Shown here piece after piece: positions 11,096 to 22,616 of a stretch of DNA of 64,000 nucleotides. The translations under genes were made by a program, and so were the position numbers. Source of the stretch: Xanthostigma xanthostigma (taxonomy: Eukaryota; Arthropoda; Insecta; Raphidioptera; Raphidiidae); assembly GCA_963575645.1 (NCBI GenBank), contig OY754466.1, positions 45,168,001 through 45,232,000 of the forward strand, in the 5' to 3' direction. Each line of letters opens with the position of its first letter. The stretch's first letter is position 1. The notes under the pieces were generated by a model. It did not search any database. It saw nothing but the letters and a program-made list of their open reading frames with translations, and was not told where the DNA came from.

Positions 11096-11275
11096 TTTCA
11101 CCTGTCCCGGTGTCTGTCTGTCTGAAATCAAATTTTGCAAGTTAAATTTGACCCACTTTCCGGTTATCGATTGAGATGAAATTTTGCATACGTATGTAGT
11201 TTCGATGACAATACAATATTATAATAACTAAGTGACCGTTCCGGCTTTCGCCTGGTTTCAAAGATTCTAAATTAA
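11096..11275 (+). repeat. Lepidopteran-type dispersed repeat fragment
   Basis: The block runs from 'cacctgtcccggtgtctgtc' through 'cactttccggttatcgattg' and 'gatgacaatacaatatt'. I recognise this as a common moth and butterfly repeat, probably retroelement-derived. A diverged piece of the same kind lies near 35220-35300. No intact frame. Confidence 0.55.
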
Positions 11276-12638
11276 AGCTGCATTTCCGGGAAGAAGAAAA
11301 ATCCCTGGACACAGGACAAGCCGACAAATTCCGTAACTTTCTCAAAAATCCGGGTCTTATAGCAACCCTATTTGTACCATATGATTCCATGGTCATTATC
11401 TTGTGAGATAGCGGTCTAGTTTTACCAAAAAAAAAGTCAAAATTGACGAACCACTGTGGCCTTTTTTACCTGATTGCTCCACCAAAAGTAAAAAAATCAA
11501 ACTCGAAAGTGAAAAAATAACTAACTAAAAGGAAGAAAATAAAATTAATTATTTAAAAAAAAAAAAAAAACGGGAAACCTGAGTGCACAAAAATTATATT
11601 AACAACTAAAAAGAAGAAAACAAATCGGAAAATCTCAACATGCAAAAAAGAGACAAATAGGTCTCCGCACCTGCTGCATATTTAAATAAAATGCGTTGTG
11701 GGAATTCAAGTTTAGAAATAAATGTACTCCAATTAATTTTATAGATTTCTCATAAATTAAAATACCTATAGGTAAACATTACAATTAATGTTTTTAAACA
11801 ATTTGCATACATATATGGAATGGCTCAGAATATTATTGCCTCACTTTAAACAAATATACTGAAATAAGAATATTTTTCGTATAATGTTTTTTCGTTAAGT
11901 TTTCGTATAGTTGAAGGGACCAAACGTTTCGAATTTTTTGAAAAAAAAAACAATTTTTCGAACGAATTTTGTGAATTGTTTATTTTTTTAACTGTTAAAC
12001 TATACGTGAATTATACAAATGTCATCTTGGTTAACACAATTCTTGTAACCGAAATGATAAATATGTCACGTATCAAAATTTCGAAATTCTGAACCACCTT
12101 ATAATATAATATAGTGATCATTTTTGCTATATTTTTACATCATCTATATAAAATCAAGTTTAAGCAGCTGATCTATATTTATATCAGCTGTGTCCTTTAT
12201 GGAAATTTATTTGTTGGATGACGATTTAAAAAATTGTTTTACGTCAGAAAATATTTAAAATTTCATACGAATGGAAATTCGATCTGCACAGACATTATTT
12301 ATTAACGTGAATGAATTATTCTGAATTAAATATGACAGCAATATTTCTAAGAACAAAACTAGAATTATTAGTGCTATTAAAAATTGCATGAATTATTTAT
12401 TTCAAACTATGTAATAGCTGTTATGTTTTTGATTTACAAATTCGCATTCTTAACAAATTTAACAAATAACAAACAACAATACTATACTCAGTACCATTGT
12501 TACTCATACTAGCAGTGACAACAATCTATTAAAGTGTATTTTGAAATTGAATATTTGGATTTTACAGAAAACGATACGATATCCGGTGACAGAAACGTAA
12601 ACTATTATAAGCACTACATTTTACATGCTGGTAGTATG
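11276..12638. other. AT-rich unassigned stretch
   Basis: No gene, RNA or repeat boundary is seen. A small inverted pair 'cagctgatctatatttatatcagctg' type lies at 12166-12191. Confidence 0.35.
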
Positions 12639-12884
12639 ACTCCTATATTGCTAGTTCCTGTAAGAGAAGTAATAGAGACAGCAACTGCATACTTCTATCT
12701 CAATTATTTATACTCGATCCGTTATGCGCAAGCGTTACGACTGTACTGGGGAAGTGGGCAAGCGCATGCTCGTATCTCGGACATGCGCATAACATTTGAG
12801 GTCTGAATAACGGAGACAGACGCATGTATGTCTGCACCGTTGGGTCGTCATCCTTTTCCAGGCCCCTACTAGCAATATAGGAGT
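12639..12884. mobile_element. MITE with 17-bp TIR ACTCCTATATTGCTAGT
   Basis: ACTCCTATATTGCTAGT at 12639-12655 is exactly inverted at 12868-12884. The interior is GC-richer than its surroundings. The open frame at 12534-12806 crosses the left boundary and is not a gene. The superfamily is unknown. Confidence 0.75.
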
Positions 12885-13334
12885 ATTAATATTGCTATGT
12901 ATATGAAAAATGGCGGATTCGACATTGCATTTGGCCTAAACTCCGCTCTTAGGTCAAATCCCAATTGAAGTAAAAACAATTTAGGATAATTTAGCCAGAA
13001 ATTGCAGCAGTCGCGAAAAAAATAAAACGTAGTGTTTATAGAAAGAAGTTTGCATTCAATTTTAAATTATTCAGTTTAAAACAAATTTTTACTTACAGGT
13101 AACTGTTTATGCACGGGAAATTATAAAAAAAAAATGTTTTAGTTTATCATAAACATTACACATATATTTATTGTGAATTCTAATTGGTTATGGAGACGTG
13201 CATTTTGCATAATTTGGCATTGAAAACGCCATTTTATATGCTCATTAACATTTGAAGGGCACCTGAACCTTAATTAATCTCAAATCATTACATGTGTTAA
13301 AACTTTACCTATAATTTACATTTCTTTATTACAG
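12885..13334. other. Unassigned stretch before an exon candidate
   Basis: AT-rich sequence without a recognised repeat. It would be intronic if the exon candidate at 13335-13381 is real. Confidence 0.35.
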
Positions 13335-13381
13335 CATTTGCCTACAAAACCAGGTGTTCAAACCAACGACTTTCAATTTCG
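13335..13381 (+). other. Candidate 47-base internal exon
   Basis: A strong acceptor (tttctttattacag) immediately precedes this block and a consensus donor (G then gtaagt) immediately follows it. All three frames are open. One gives HLPTKPGVQTNDFQF, which has ordinary protein-like composition. There is no repeat partner in the window. I do not recognise the protein, and no second exon of the same gene was found, so this could be a chance pairing of splice signals. Confidence 0.3.
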
Positions 13382-13624
13382 GTAAGTTTTATTTTTTTTT
13401 ATATTTAAGTCGGAAATATTGTTTTCAATACTGTACGGAAATTTTCGTTCTTGCATACAAAGTTGAGTGAAATTATGTCTTAATACTTCTTTTGTGCTTT
13501 TGAAACAAATAACTGTTTTTCCTGTTGCTAAAAAAGAATAAATTATCGGCAAACTGAAGAAGTTGTTTAATAATTTTTGGTTTTGTTAATAATAATGTTA
13601 GTGCACCACAATTCGAAGATAATA

Positions 13625-13933
13625 CAGTAGAACTTCTGTAAGTCGAATCTCAAGAGAGACGCCAAAAAATTCGAGTTGTACGGAAATATTCGACTCGTAG
13701 AGGTTAAGATTCATTCTAACTAATTTTGAGTCGCTATGTTTGAGATACAGAGATCCAATTTCGAGTTATGGAGGGAAAATATGTACCGAAATTGTTTGTA
13801 TAGGGACTCACTGATTATGTCGACCTATAGATAGGTTGAGATTTTGAGTAATGGAGATTTTAGGGCCCCTGAAGGGAAGGCAACCAAAAATTTTTCAAGT
13901 TTTGGAGGTTTTCGACTTATCGAGGTTCTACTG
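13625..13933. mobile_element. pogo/Tigger-like MITE, TA target
   Basis: Both ends start CAGTAGAAC and continue with a shared 'TAAGTCGAA'. The flanks are TA at 13623-13624 and 13934-13935. CAGTAGAACCTCGAT-type ends with TA duplication are known from pogo-group elements of the Tc1/mariner superfamily. It is 309 bp and non-coding. Confidence 0.8.
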
Positions 13934-13935
13934 TA

Positions 13936-14394
13936 TTAAAAAGAAAATAGATTCTATAAGGGTTCCGTTTTCTCATCGGATGTATGGAACTCTAAAAACC
14001 GCTTGCGGTATGGTTTGTTAATTTTGATCGGGAGTATAGCTCCAGACACATCATCTAAAGTTGGATAGCTTGAAACCTAGCGATAAACGTTTTTGATTTT
14101 GTTTAAAAAAATATATAAAACGGCAAACAATGGAACTACTGACCTTATTACGCGTTGGACAAAAAGGATGTTTAGTATTATAAAAGGTATTATTTTATAA
14201 TCAAGCGTATTGAAGGCCAGTCTTCAAAAAGAAAGGTCGCGTTTATTTGTTTTATCGGACATGTTTTGACGATGGTATTGTATTCTGTTGAACGTAGCCA
14301 AGTAATACAAATGACCAATAAATAACCTACAAATTCGTACGTAAGGTCGAATTTACGTACTCACTTAGAATTAAACCATATATTTATTAATTTA
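13936..14394. other. Unassigned stretch with a 'gggttccgtt' repeat tail
   Basis: At 13958-14000 there is a short 'gggttccgttttctcatcgg' segment typical of lepidopteran dispersed repeats; a matching inverse piece occurs at 19200-19225. Nothing else is recognised. Confidence 0.4.
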
Positions 14395-14785
14395 CTATAA
14401 GAATCATTGTTTATCTACTCAATGTGCGGTGAGTGAAAGCAACAAAGCGTATCGAAAATATATCTGCGTTTCTTTCTTCGATGTAATTCCCTGATTTCTC
14501 CGATGATAGGATTGGTTGATGTACTTGCATTCAATCGGAATAAAGTATCTCTGTTTCAAAAACTTTGTCTTTTTCTATGACGTTAACATGGGCGTACCCG
14601 GCTTTTGGCCCAGGAGGGAGCAAATTAGAAATTTCTTAAGCCGGCTCCCCCGTGCTTGTTTTGCCCTCCTGGATACGCCAGTGCTTACGGCGTAAAAAAT
14701 GACAGAAGTATATGTTTGCACCCTAATAGTTCGATTGCGATTTTATTCCTATGCTCAGTATATAGAATAAAAGTATATGAATACA
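14395..14785 (+). repeat. Three-copy dispersed repeat, copy 1
   Basis: The same sequence is found at 36370-36757 (+) and 52911-53270 (-). Shared blocks include 'atctactcaatgtg', 'ttctttcttcg', 'catgggcgtaccc' and 'gtgcttgttttgccctcctg'. The inner pair 'gggcgtaccc' and 'ggatacgcc' is inverted. No frame; element type unknown. Confidence 0.65.
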
Positions 14786-15614
14786 AATGAGGTATAAATA
14801 ACTTACAAATTCATACGTAAGGTCGATATTATGTACCCACTTAGAATTAAGCAGATGCATTTTTATTTTCAATAACACCTTTAGCTAGCCACGATGTAAC
14901 AATTCATTTTTTTTTAACTGCAAAAATATGTGCTGCAAATTGTTGTTTTTGCACGCATCCTATAAAATAGATATTAATACCAATATAGTTTTCGAAAACT
15001 GACCCATTTACCACTAGGTAGTGCAAAAATTAAAACAAAAACATGTTTTTCAACTGCAATTCGACAGTAATTTACATAAATCATCTGTCAGTTACCTGTA
15101 AAAGTAGGTATCTGACATAATTTTCATAAACAATCTAATAGATCTGAAGCTGGAACTGTCAAAAATATTTAAAACTAAAAATTATGTGAAAACCAGCTAT
15201 TTTACAGGAGATTCGTGCAAAAAATATATTTAAGGGTAGTCTCAGGGTTTTAAAAAGGTTTTTGTGCCCAAAGTTAGCGATAAAAATTTCAGAATCGTTT
15301 CAAAAATGAAATAGTATCCTTTAATAAAGATTAAAATGTGCTACTAATTTTTTTTTAATCGGCCTGACAGAGTTTGAGGATACGGATGTACTTACTGAAG
15401 AGAGTATTTAACTTATTTCAGAATTTGGTTTGAAAATAATATTGTAATTAAGAAAAAAAAAATTTATGGGCTACATCAAATGAATATTTTATTTTGTCCA
15501 AAAACATATAATAAAGCCTCAATGCCTTTACTGGCAAATACACTATATTGTCGGTAGAATTTGCCACTACGACCCGGTTTTTATTTTTTGATCTTGCTGA
15601 TTGCATTTTTACAA
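14786..15614. other. AT-rich unassigned stretch
   Basis: No gene or repeat boundary is recognised. 'acttacaaattcatacgtaa' at 14800 echoes 14328 just upstream of the preceding repeat, so the repeat may extend or be partly duplicated. Confidence 0.35.
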
Positions 15615-16229
15615 CCATTTTTGACGTGATAACGTCTTATAAATTGATGAATCACCAATCTTATAAATTGATAAAACACCGGCTGCATGCACGAAAAAGT
15701 GTAACGTTCCTAACGTAACGTTCCTAACGTTCGTAACGCGTAACGTTCCGCCTGACCCTGTGCGTGCTTTTCTCGAAAACGGCCCTAACGATTTGGATGA
15801 AATTTACTGAAAAGGGATTTTGGGGGGCAAAAAATCGTTTTAGCTAGGTCTCATCTCTCGAAAAAATCGTTTTCTTACAAATTTTATCATTATAAAAATC
15901 AATTTTTTGACGTATGAAAATACTTAAATATTGTAAGTAGGTTTTGGAATTTTATATTATAAACAGTGAAACAATTGTTTTATAAATATTATGACAGCTA
16001 ATCTTTGAGACTTAAAATAAATACGAAAGAAAGAAAGTTAAAAAAAACAATTATATTATATGGTGAGTAATTTAAATAAATAAAATTAACCTAAATTTGA
16101 AGCGAAAGATGCAATATCATAGATTCGAATTATTATAATTATTATATAAATTTAGGTTATGTATTACGGAATACGTTATCACGTAAAACTATCGTCCGTA
16201 AACTGACTTTACAGACAGCCAATTTTTTT
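15615..16229 (-). mobile_element. Family Z element, internal type 1
   Basis: This is the reverse-orientation copy of 7456-8007, with the same two ends and the same interior ('gatgagacctagctaaaacg' read on the minus strand). It also holds the small unit ending 'aacctaaattta' that is shared with 21431 and 57722. A run of short 'cgttcctaacgt' repeats lies near 15700-15735. Non-coding. Confidence 0.75.
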
Positions 16230-16602
16230 TACATATTTTATTAGTCAATTTATTATTGGTCATCAGTAAAAGATATCTGTTAACGTTTAAAAACTATCTA
16301 CTTTCTGTGCGTAACTCTGTATGTGACATATTTTTTTGTGAACAAAGTACCGTTGAATATTTATATTTTTTTCTTATTCTTGTAAGTTCAGATCTTCAAG
16401 TGTAAAGTAAATATTGGGCTGTGGAAAGAGTCCATGACCCAAAAGTACACTGACCTACACATATTCTACATTAGAATGACTTGAAGTTTAAATCGATCGC
16501 GTTATTAATTATTCATTAAATTCAAGTTGCTTTTTATAAAATCTCGAATTTAATCCTCTTTACAGGGTGTCTTGTTTTCGATAGAATTTCCAGATAGACT
16601 TA
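16230..16602. other. Unassigned stretch
   Basis: No gene, RNA or repeat boundary is recognised. Confidence 0.35.
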
Positions 16603-16893
16603 ATAAAAAAAAACCGGCCTAGTGCGACTCGGACTCGCGCACCGAGGGTCCCGTACAAAATTGTAGGTATGTAAATACTTCGTGCATCACGGGAATCTCG
16701 AAGATTTTTCCCGTTTAGCCGTTAGAAAACTGACGATCGCGGTCACTTTGCCAACTAAGCTTGTAAATGAAATGAGCTCAGATGAACTGTATTGTAACTC
16801 ATGGCTGATAGCCTAGTTGTCGTACCGTGTTGTATGCGAGAGTTCTCATATTGTGCTGTATAAACGCACCGGTAGCGGACGCTTATTTTGTGT

Positions 16894-17092
16894 TATAGTG
16901 CTAACACACGGTCGAACTTGGTCCGGTCCGACAACGGACATGGTACGGCGGATCTTGCAACAGACGACCGAATCTGTTCCCATCGAACCGGGCGGACACG
17001 CAGACTACTGTACAGACGAACAGATCTGGTACGGAGCAGACCAGATCCGCTGTCCGCTTCGAACCAAGTTCGACCGTCTGTTAGTACTATTA
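16894..17092. mobile_element. GC-rich MITE with TIR near 'acggtcgaacttgg'
   Basis: The left end 'tagtgctaacacacggtcga' and the right end, inverted, 'tagtactaacagacggtcga' match with few changes. Overlapping open frames on both strands (16817-17160) come from this GC-rich inverted repeat and do not represent a gene. The target duplication is not clear. Confidence 0.65.
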
Positions 17093-17250
17093 GAGCTGTT
17101 ACTGTGTTCGTGCGTAACATATTGTTACGGTTTAAAAACATTATTTTCGTTATGATGTAACTACGGTTTTCGGATTTTTCCCTTTACTTGTGTTATAAGA
17201 CATTGCTTCTTGCCAAATTTCGTGATTCTAGGTCAACGGGAAGTATCCTA

Positions 17251-17959
17251 CTCTCTTAACATGAATTAGTGAAATTTTTTACTAATTGCGTAAGTGAAGC
17301 TGTATTCACTTGATAATCAGTGATTTTCACAACAAATTTTCACTGATAAATTTTCTCTCTAAGGCCTAGCACACATGAAGAGCGTTCAACGCGCGTTGGG
17401 CCAACGCGCGTTTACAGCTTCTATACAATTGTATAGAACTGTTTATATGATAACGCGCGTTGGTGGCGCGTTGAACGCGCGTTATCATATAAACAGTTCT
17501 ATACAATTGTATAGAAGCTGTAAACGCGCGTTGGGCCAACGCGCGTTTACAATTTCTATACAACTGTATATAACTGTTTACATGATAACGCGCGTTGGTA
17601 GCGCGTTGAACGCGCGTTATCATGTAAACAGTTATATACAATTGTATAGAAGTTGTAAACGCGCGTTGGGCCAACGCGCGTTGAACGCTCTTCATGTGTG
17701 CGCGTTATCATATAAACAGTCCTATACAACTGTATAGAAACTGTAAACGCGCGTTGGGCCAACGCGCGTTGAACGCCTCTCATATAAACTAGGCCTTAGA
17801 CTGAAATAGTGACAATGTCACTTATATAATTAGTGAATTTTTATATTCACTAATTTATATTGTGAGTAGTCACTAATTCTGCGTGTACGATTCTAGCATT
17901 TATAAATAGTGAATATGCACTTGTAATTAGTGAAAAATCACTGATTCATGTTTAGAGAG
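17251..17959. mobile_element. TA-flanked element with TIR 'ctctcttaacatgaat'
   Basis: The left end 'ctctcttaacatgaattagt' is mirrored at the right end by 'gattcatgtttagagag'. TA occurs at 17249-17250 and 17960-17961. The subterminal parts are full of 'attagtgaa'/'ttcactaat' motifs in both orientations. The centre is replaced by the palindromic element 17361-17797. A mariner-like origin is inferred from the TA target. Confidence 0.7.
17361..17797. mobile_element. Multi-palindrome element built of 'acgcgcgttgggccaacgcg' units
   Basis: The ends are GGCCTAG...CTAGGCC. Inside, a unit of about 67 bp alternates orientation, with 'gcgttgggccaacgc' at the turns and 'tatacaattgtata' in the middle of each unit. 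The whole block is thus a palindrome of palindromes. The short copy at 30891-31085 has the same ends but fewer units. Frames at 17366-17783 are all artefacts of the repeat. Confidence 0.8.
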
Positions 17960-18055
17960 TATAGGTATTGATTTCCATGAGTTTTGACAGACAGACAGAC
18001 GGACAACAAAGTGATCCCATAAGGATATCCTTTTTTCCTTTTGAGGTACAGAAAA

Positions 18056-18575
18056 ACCTGCAGATATACTCATTACAATTTTTTTTATAAATGCCAGCCA
18101 ATGCCCAATAACATGTTTTATATTTTCATCGTATCAGGGAATTACCCCGCAATTCGATCGAAAATTAAACAATGCATAATTAGAAATGCGTGATCGGACG
18201 TTTAGATCAGAAGTCACGGAAAAGGAAAGAAATAGTAATACAGAAAAAAAAACAATGAATTGTTTAAATTTATAGGAATTAACACAAATTTGTAATAACC
18301 GTGTATAATAAGTAATCGTGGAACTTGTAGTGGAGTTGTAACAAAGATAATTTTAAATTTCAATCACGTAGCATTATTGTTCTGTAAACTTACAAAGTGT
18401 GTGACTAATAAGTTAACACGACAGCTGTATGCATTAATCTTGCAGAGATAAATTTTCCCCTTAATTAAATTTTAAAATCATTCAATTACTAGTCATTATG
18501 CAACATTAACACATGCATTTTGTGAATAGCCCTGGAAAATTAGACTTTTCTCAACAAAAAAAAAACGTGTAGGCC
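18056..18575. other. AT-rich unassigned stretch
   Basis: No gene or repeat boundary is recognised. Confidence 0.35.
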
Positions 18576-18900
18576 TTACGCACATAAGCTCACTTGGGAA
18601 GTGAAACTTCTTTTGAGTTATGAATTCGTTTCACTGATTCGTTATCAAGATTTCCTGCTGCACACGAGGCTGGTTTGGCAGCTCGATCTGTTCCTTGATT
18701 TCGTCGCTAGGTTCCAAGCGTGCTGCGGCATTGGATTTTGTGATGTTATTTATGTGTTGGCTTCACGCGGTGTGTATTTTGAAGCTGGATTTGTAGATGC
18801 TTTTGGTGCGCGCGCAGTGACAGAATGTTAACAAAAGTGGACGCGTTTATTGTCTCTGAACAGAACACACACTATGGCGTCATGTTTGTTTATTGTTAAT
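18576..18900 (+). mobile_element. Diverged family B MITE copy
   Basis: 'ctgctgcacacgaggctg' near 18657 and the later 'ggtgcgcgc' and 'ggcgtcatgtttgttta' blocks match 38861-39060 in order. The right half of the family is missing. The frame at 18601-18831 lies inside it. Boundaries are uncertain. Confidence 0.5.
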
Positions 18901-19886
18901 CGAAAGATATATATAGAAGACCGTGGTAAAACCATAACTAATCGACATTTTTAATTGTAACTGAATACTATTTAGTAATAAATAATTGCATGCCATCACA
19001 AAAAATTGTTTCTGTGCAGTGAAATTGCAACAACTAAATGTTCAGATGTTTTTTATCTAAAATTGAAACTTTCATTTATTTGAATACGTCGTGTAAATGA
19101 CGTTTTGCATTAACATTTAGTAGCTAATATTGTAACATCTGTGATAAATATAAAGTGCTATTTCAATTATTTCAAAATAGATTATTTTTACAATTCCGTA
19201 CATCCGATGAAATAACGGAACCCTTACAGGAAAAAAGTTGAAAGCTGGTACATATACCTATATGGAGTTAGATGAGCCAATTACGAAAGTATAGCGTAAA
19301 TAAATGAATTCCGATATCGAAAGATAATTTTGGGGGGCAAATTAGAAAAAAAAAATGTTTTCAAATGCATCATGAGACGTATCAAATAAAAGTGCTTGGT
19401 ACAAGAAATACCGATATATTTTTTAGATGCGCGATTGTCATTGGCGAGTTAAAAAAGAGATAAAAAAATCGCTATAACAAAGTTTGAATGAACAGGAAAA
19501 AAATAATTGACAATATCTTTCGATGATGCTAATTTTGTTAAGGAAATTTCCTAATTGTTTTAATCCCATGCCGTCTTTCTCAGAAAGACTTGACGATATA
19601 TTGATATTTTTAGCTTCAAATAATATTAATCTATTTTTTTAAGTTTCTTTGTGGTTTAATAAAAGTACATGCATTGTGGTTTGAAATCATTGTTCGATTT
19701 GAACTCGGCAAATAAACAAAATCGGTAATTTGTTTTTAATGAAAGTTGGACTATATGCGCAATTTATTGAATACCCAGTCATTTTCGTAGTTTTTATCTG
19801 TCTTGTTCCGGGTTTACCTACTCCACCTTCTGAACTGATTTTGATTTGACTTTTACTGTTTGTTATATACATCACGGAACGGGATG
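18901..19886. other. Unassigned stretch
   Basis: Mostly AT-rich. 'acatccgatgaaataacgga' at 19200 is a small repeat scrap. The minus-strand frame 19687-19980 runs into the hAT end at 19895. No gene is seen. Confidence 0.4.
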
Positions 19887-19894
19887 GGCTACAA

Positions 19895-20369
19895 CAGGGG
19901 TGGCGAACCTTTCTACACCTACGTGCCAATTTTTTTTCAAAAATGTTTAATGTAGCCATGACGTGCCAACAAGCAACCAAAGAAATTTAGTTGTCAAAAA
20001 AATCAGACATAGATAAAATTGATAATTTTAATAATACATGAAGTCAATTGTTTTCGGCATCTATAAGCATATTTTTAATTCGGAACCCAAAGGAATGGTG
20101 AGACCTCTGGTGAGAAATGCGCCGAATTGTCCTAAGGGGGGGTTTTTGAGAGATAAACATTGATTTAAAAAAGCATGATGGAGGCTAACCTCATGCTTTT
20201 CTAAATCAATGTTTACCTTATGCCTCCATAGTTTACCTGTCAAAAACCCCCGTTAGGACAGTTCAGCGCATTTCTCACCAGAGGTCTCATCATTCCTTTG
20301 GGTCCCCAATTATTTCGATTGTGCACTTCAATCAATAATCTTTCGCGTGCCATAGGCTCGCCACCCCTG
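19895..20369. mobile_element. hAT-type element with 8-bp target duplication
   Basis: It starts CAGGGGTGGCGAACC and ends GGCTCGCCACCCCTG. The flanks ggctacaa (19887-19894) and ggctgcaa (20370-20377) are an 8-bp duplication with one change. CA...TG ends and an 8-bp duplication define the hAT superfamily. There is no transposase. About half of the element is an internal foldback (20083-20305). Confidence 0.85.
20083..20305. repeat. Foldback inside the hAT element
   Basis: The arms 'acccaaaggaatg' to 'cctaag' and their inverse pair over about 70 bp. A second inverted pair, 'attgattt...aagcatgatg' and 'catgcttttctaaatcaat', lies near the centre. The minus-strand frame 20061-20243 is part of the left arm. 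Confidence 0.8.
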
Positions 20370-20377
20370 GGCTGCAA

Positions 20378-21430
20378 TATATCAACGTATTTCTATAGTG
20401 CTTCTACTAATGGTGACATCAACGGAAGCAAAGCCACATACTTTATTTAATAATATATTACATATTATATGCAATTGTTACAAAATATATAGGATACTCA
20501 GTCATTCACCTAAAATTAAAAAAAACTATTCCGTAGAAGGAGATATAGACATATTATGTGAGGTGTAGACTGTTTAGTATTGTATAATTTATAAGGAAAG
20601 TGTGTTAAAATTATCATATTGCTCTAAATAATTAGTTATTATATTTAAAAAAATATATATAATTTATTATACATATTTCCCATCCGTATTAACCAAACAA
20701 TACTTCCTCAGTTGCAATTTACCTATTAGGAAGTTGATTTTGAAATTGATTAAAAGTTACAGATATTCCAGTATAGATTTGGAGATCCCAGAATGGAAAA
20801 TTAGATCACGATGATTCATAAATCAATTTTTGATTTGTCACATCCCTTTCCAAATTTTTCACTTTTTTATTAAATGAATAATCGCTCTTACAGAGAAGTT
20901 CCCACTTATTTACGTACTATATATATATATATTTCTGTAGTTTTTGGTTTGACAGTAAAATAATTAAGAGTGACAAATCTTTCATATTTGGTATAGTATA
21001 TATATAGCTTTGAGATCTCATGTTGAAAAACAGTTGACCGTAAAAGCCAACCCTAAAACTTCCCGCTGTTTTCAAACTCCGTGAGGTCAAAAAAACTATT
21101 TTTTATACTATTTTTTATATCGAAAAAATCAACTCGGTATCACTTTTTTTTTAACTCTTTAATCTTAAAAAAAACTTAACAAAAACAGAACACCACGAAG
21201 GTTATTTCTCACATTCTTGCTTTTTCAAATCAAAATTTGCTCGTTTTACAGCATTACTTTACTATCAGCCGGCTGATAGTGATGTTCAGATTAATCACAT
21301 ATTTCAATTTAAAAATTATTAAAATTCAATTTTTCAAAAATGTTTTCAAAATTAAAATATTTTTTTTTCTTATTTATTTATATAAAACAATTTCACTATG
21401 AAATGTAACTTAAAGATTATTTTTCAAAAC
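20378..21430. other. AT-rich unassigned stretch with a TA run
   Basis: A short (TA)n tract lies at 20921-20932. No gene or element boundary is recognised. Confidence 0.4.
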
Positions 21431-22262
21431 TTTGTTGTCTGTAAAGTCGGTTTACGGACGATAGTTTTACGTGATAACGTATTCCGTAATACATAACCTA
21501 AATTTATATAATAATTATAATAATTCGAATCTATGATATTGCATCTTTCGCTTCAAATTTAGGTAAATTTTATTAAGTAGAATAATAAAACACTATAAAA
21601 AATTGGTTGCCTGTAAAGTCGGTTTACGGACGATAGTTTTACGTGATAACGTATTCCGTAATACATAACCTAAACCTCCCAAAATTTGGTTTCAATCCGC
21701 TTATCCTTGGTGTCGGAATGATAAGAAATGTCAAAAGTGACGTTTGCAACTGTCAAAGTATTATGTTCTAATAATAATTAGTTATTCCAATACTTAACTT
21801 AGAAGGCGTTGCATTTCACAAAATACTAATGTCAAAAAATTGAATTAAACATTAGAAATGCAGCCGTTTTCATGTTAAGACAAGACATACGTTATATTCT
21901 AATTTCCATGTACGGCAAACAAAGACGACCGACCGCGTCGCGCCATGCATTAGACAACATTGCATTTATATTTTATACAGCTATTTTTCTATATAAATTT
22001 GTATAAAAAAACTGTTTAGGCAAATTCTGTTATACGAAATCTATGTAAAATGTTCTCCTCTTTCGTTTAAGACTGGTTTCAAACCGATCTGATTTAAATT
22101 GAGCGAGAAATTAGCAAAAAGCACGCACAGGGTCAGGCGGAACGTTAGGAACGTTACGCGTTAGGAACGTTACACTTTTTCGTGCATGCAGCCGGTGTTT
22201 TATCAATTTATGAGATTGGTGATTCATCAATTTATAAGACGTTATCACGTCAAAAATTGTTC
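21431..22262 (+). mobile_element. Family Z elements, partial copy followed by full copy
   Basis: A left-end fragment (21431 to about 21600) runs straight into a full copy (about 21602-22262) in the same orientation, joined at 'aaaaattggttg'. The full copy has the type 2 interior ('cctcccaaaatttggtttca', 'gacgaccgaccgcgtcgcgc') also found at 44909 and 57722. It ends 'acgttatcacgtcaaaaatt'. Non-coding. Confidence 0.75.
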
Positions 22263-22608
22263 ATGGTATTGTAATTTGATTGTAGACAGATTTAATCTGA
22301 AGATGTATTTTACGAGAGCTGCTCAATAAATCATTAAATGAAAAGTGTTTTGACATTGTTTTTGATATTTTTGGAATTGGTGTTCTCTACACATTCAATA
22401 TGTATGTTATTCCAAAACTCCTCACCGTATCTTTCAAATTAAAAATAATTTGTTTTTTTTTTTAATTTTAATTTTCTCATTTTTTTCTTATACAGAAGGT
22501 TGAGGGTTTGAAATCACCAAAAGTTTTGCTTACGTAATATTTGAACGCCGTCTAACTCAAAAACTGCCGATTTTGACTTATTTAAATATTATACTTGTAT
22601 ATCAGACA
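22263..22608. other. Unassigned stretch
   Basis: No gene or repeat is recognised. Confidence 0.35.
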
Positions 22609-22616
22609 GTATAGGC

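Larger units (their letters stand above)
16603..18055 (+). mobile_element. Lepidopteran dispersed repeat, split by nested elements
   Basis: The left part (accggcctagtgcgactcgg) and the right part (gacagacagacagacggac, then 'aaagtgatcccataagg') belong to one repeat I recognise from moth and butterfly genomes. It is interrupted by a MITE at 16894-17092 and a TA-flanked element at 17251-17959. Removing the latter restores 'aagtatcctataggtattga', which reads naturally for this repeat. No intact protein remains. Confidence 0.65.

Noticed and set aside
16817..17160. Overlapping open frames of 82-112 codons on both strands
   Set aside because: They lie on a GC-rich inverted-repeat MITE, which keeps frames open on both strands. 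There is no domain or splice context.
17361..17797. Regularly spaced palindromic repeats resembling a CRISPR array
   Set aside because: The repeats alternate orientation, the intervening sequences are the same rather than unique spacers, and the surrounding DNA is insect-type with transposon ends.
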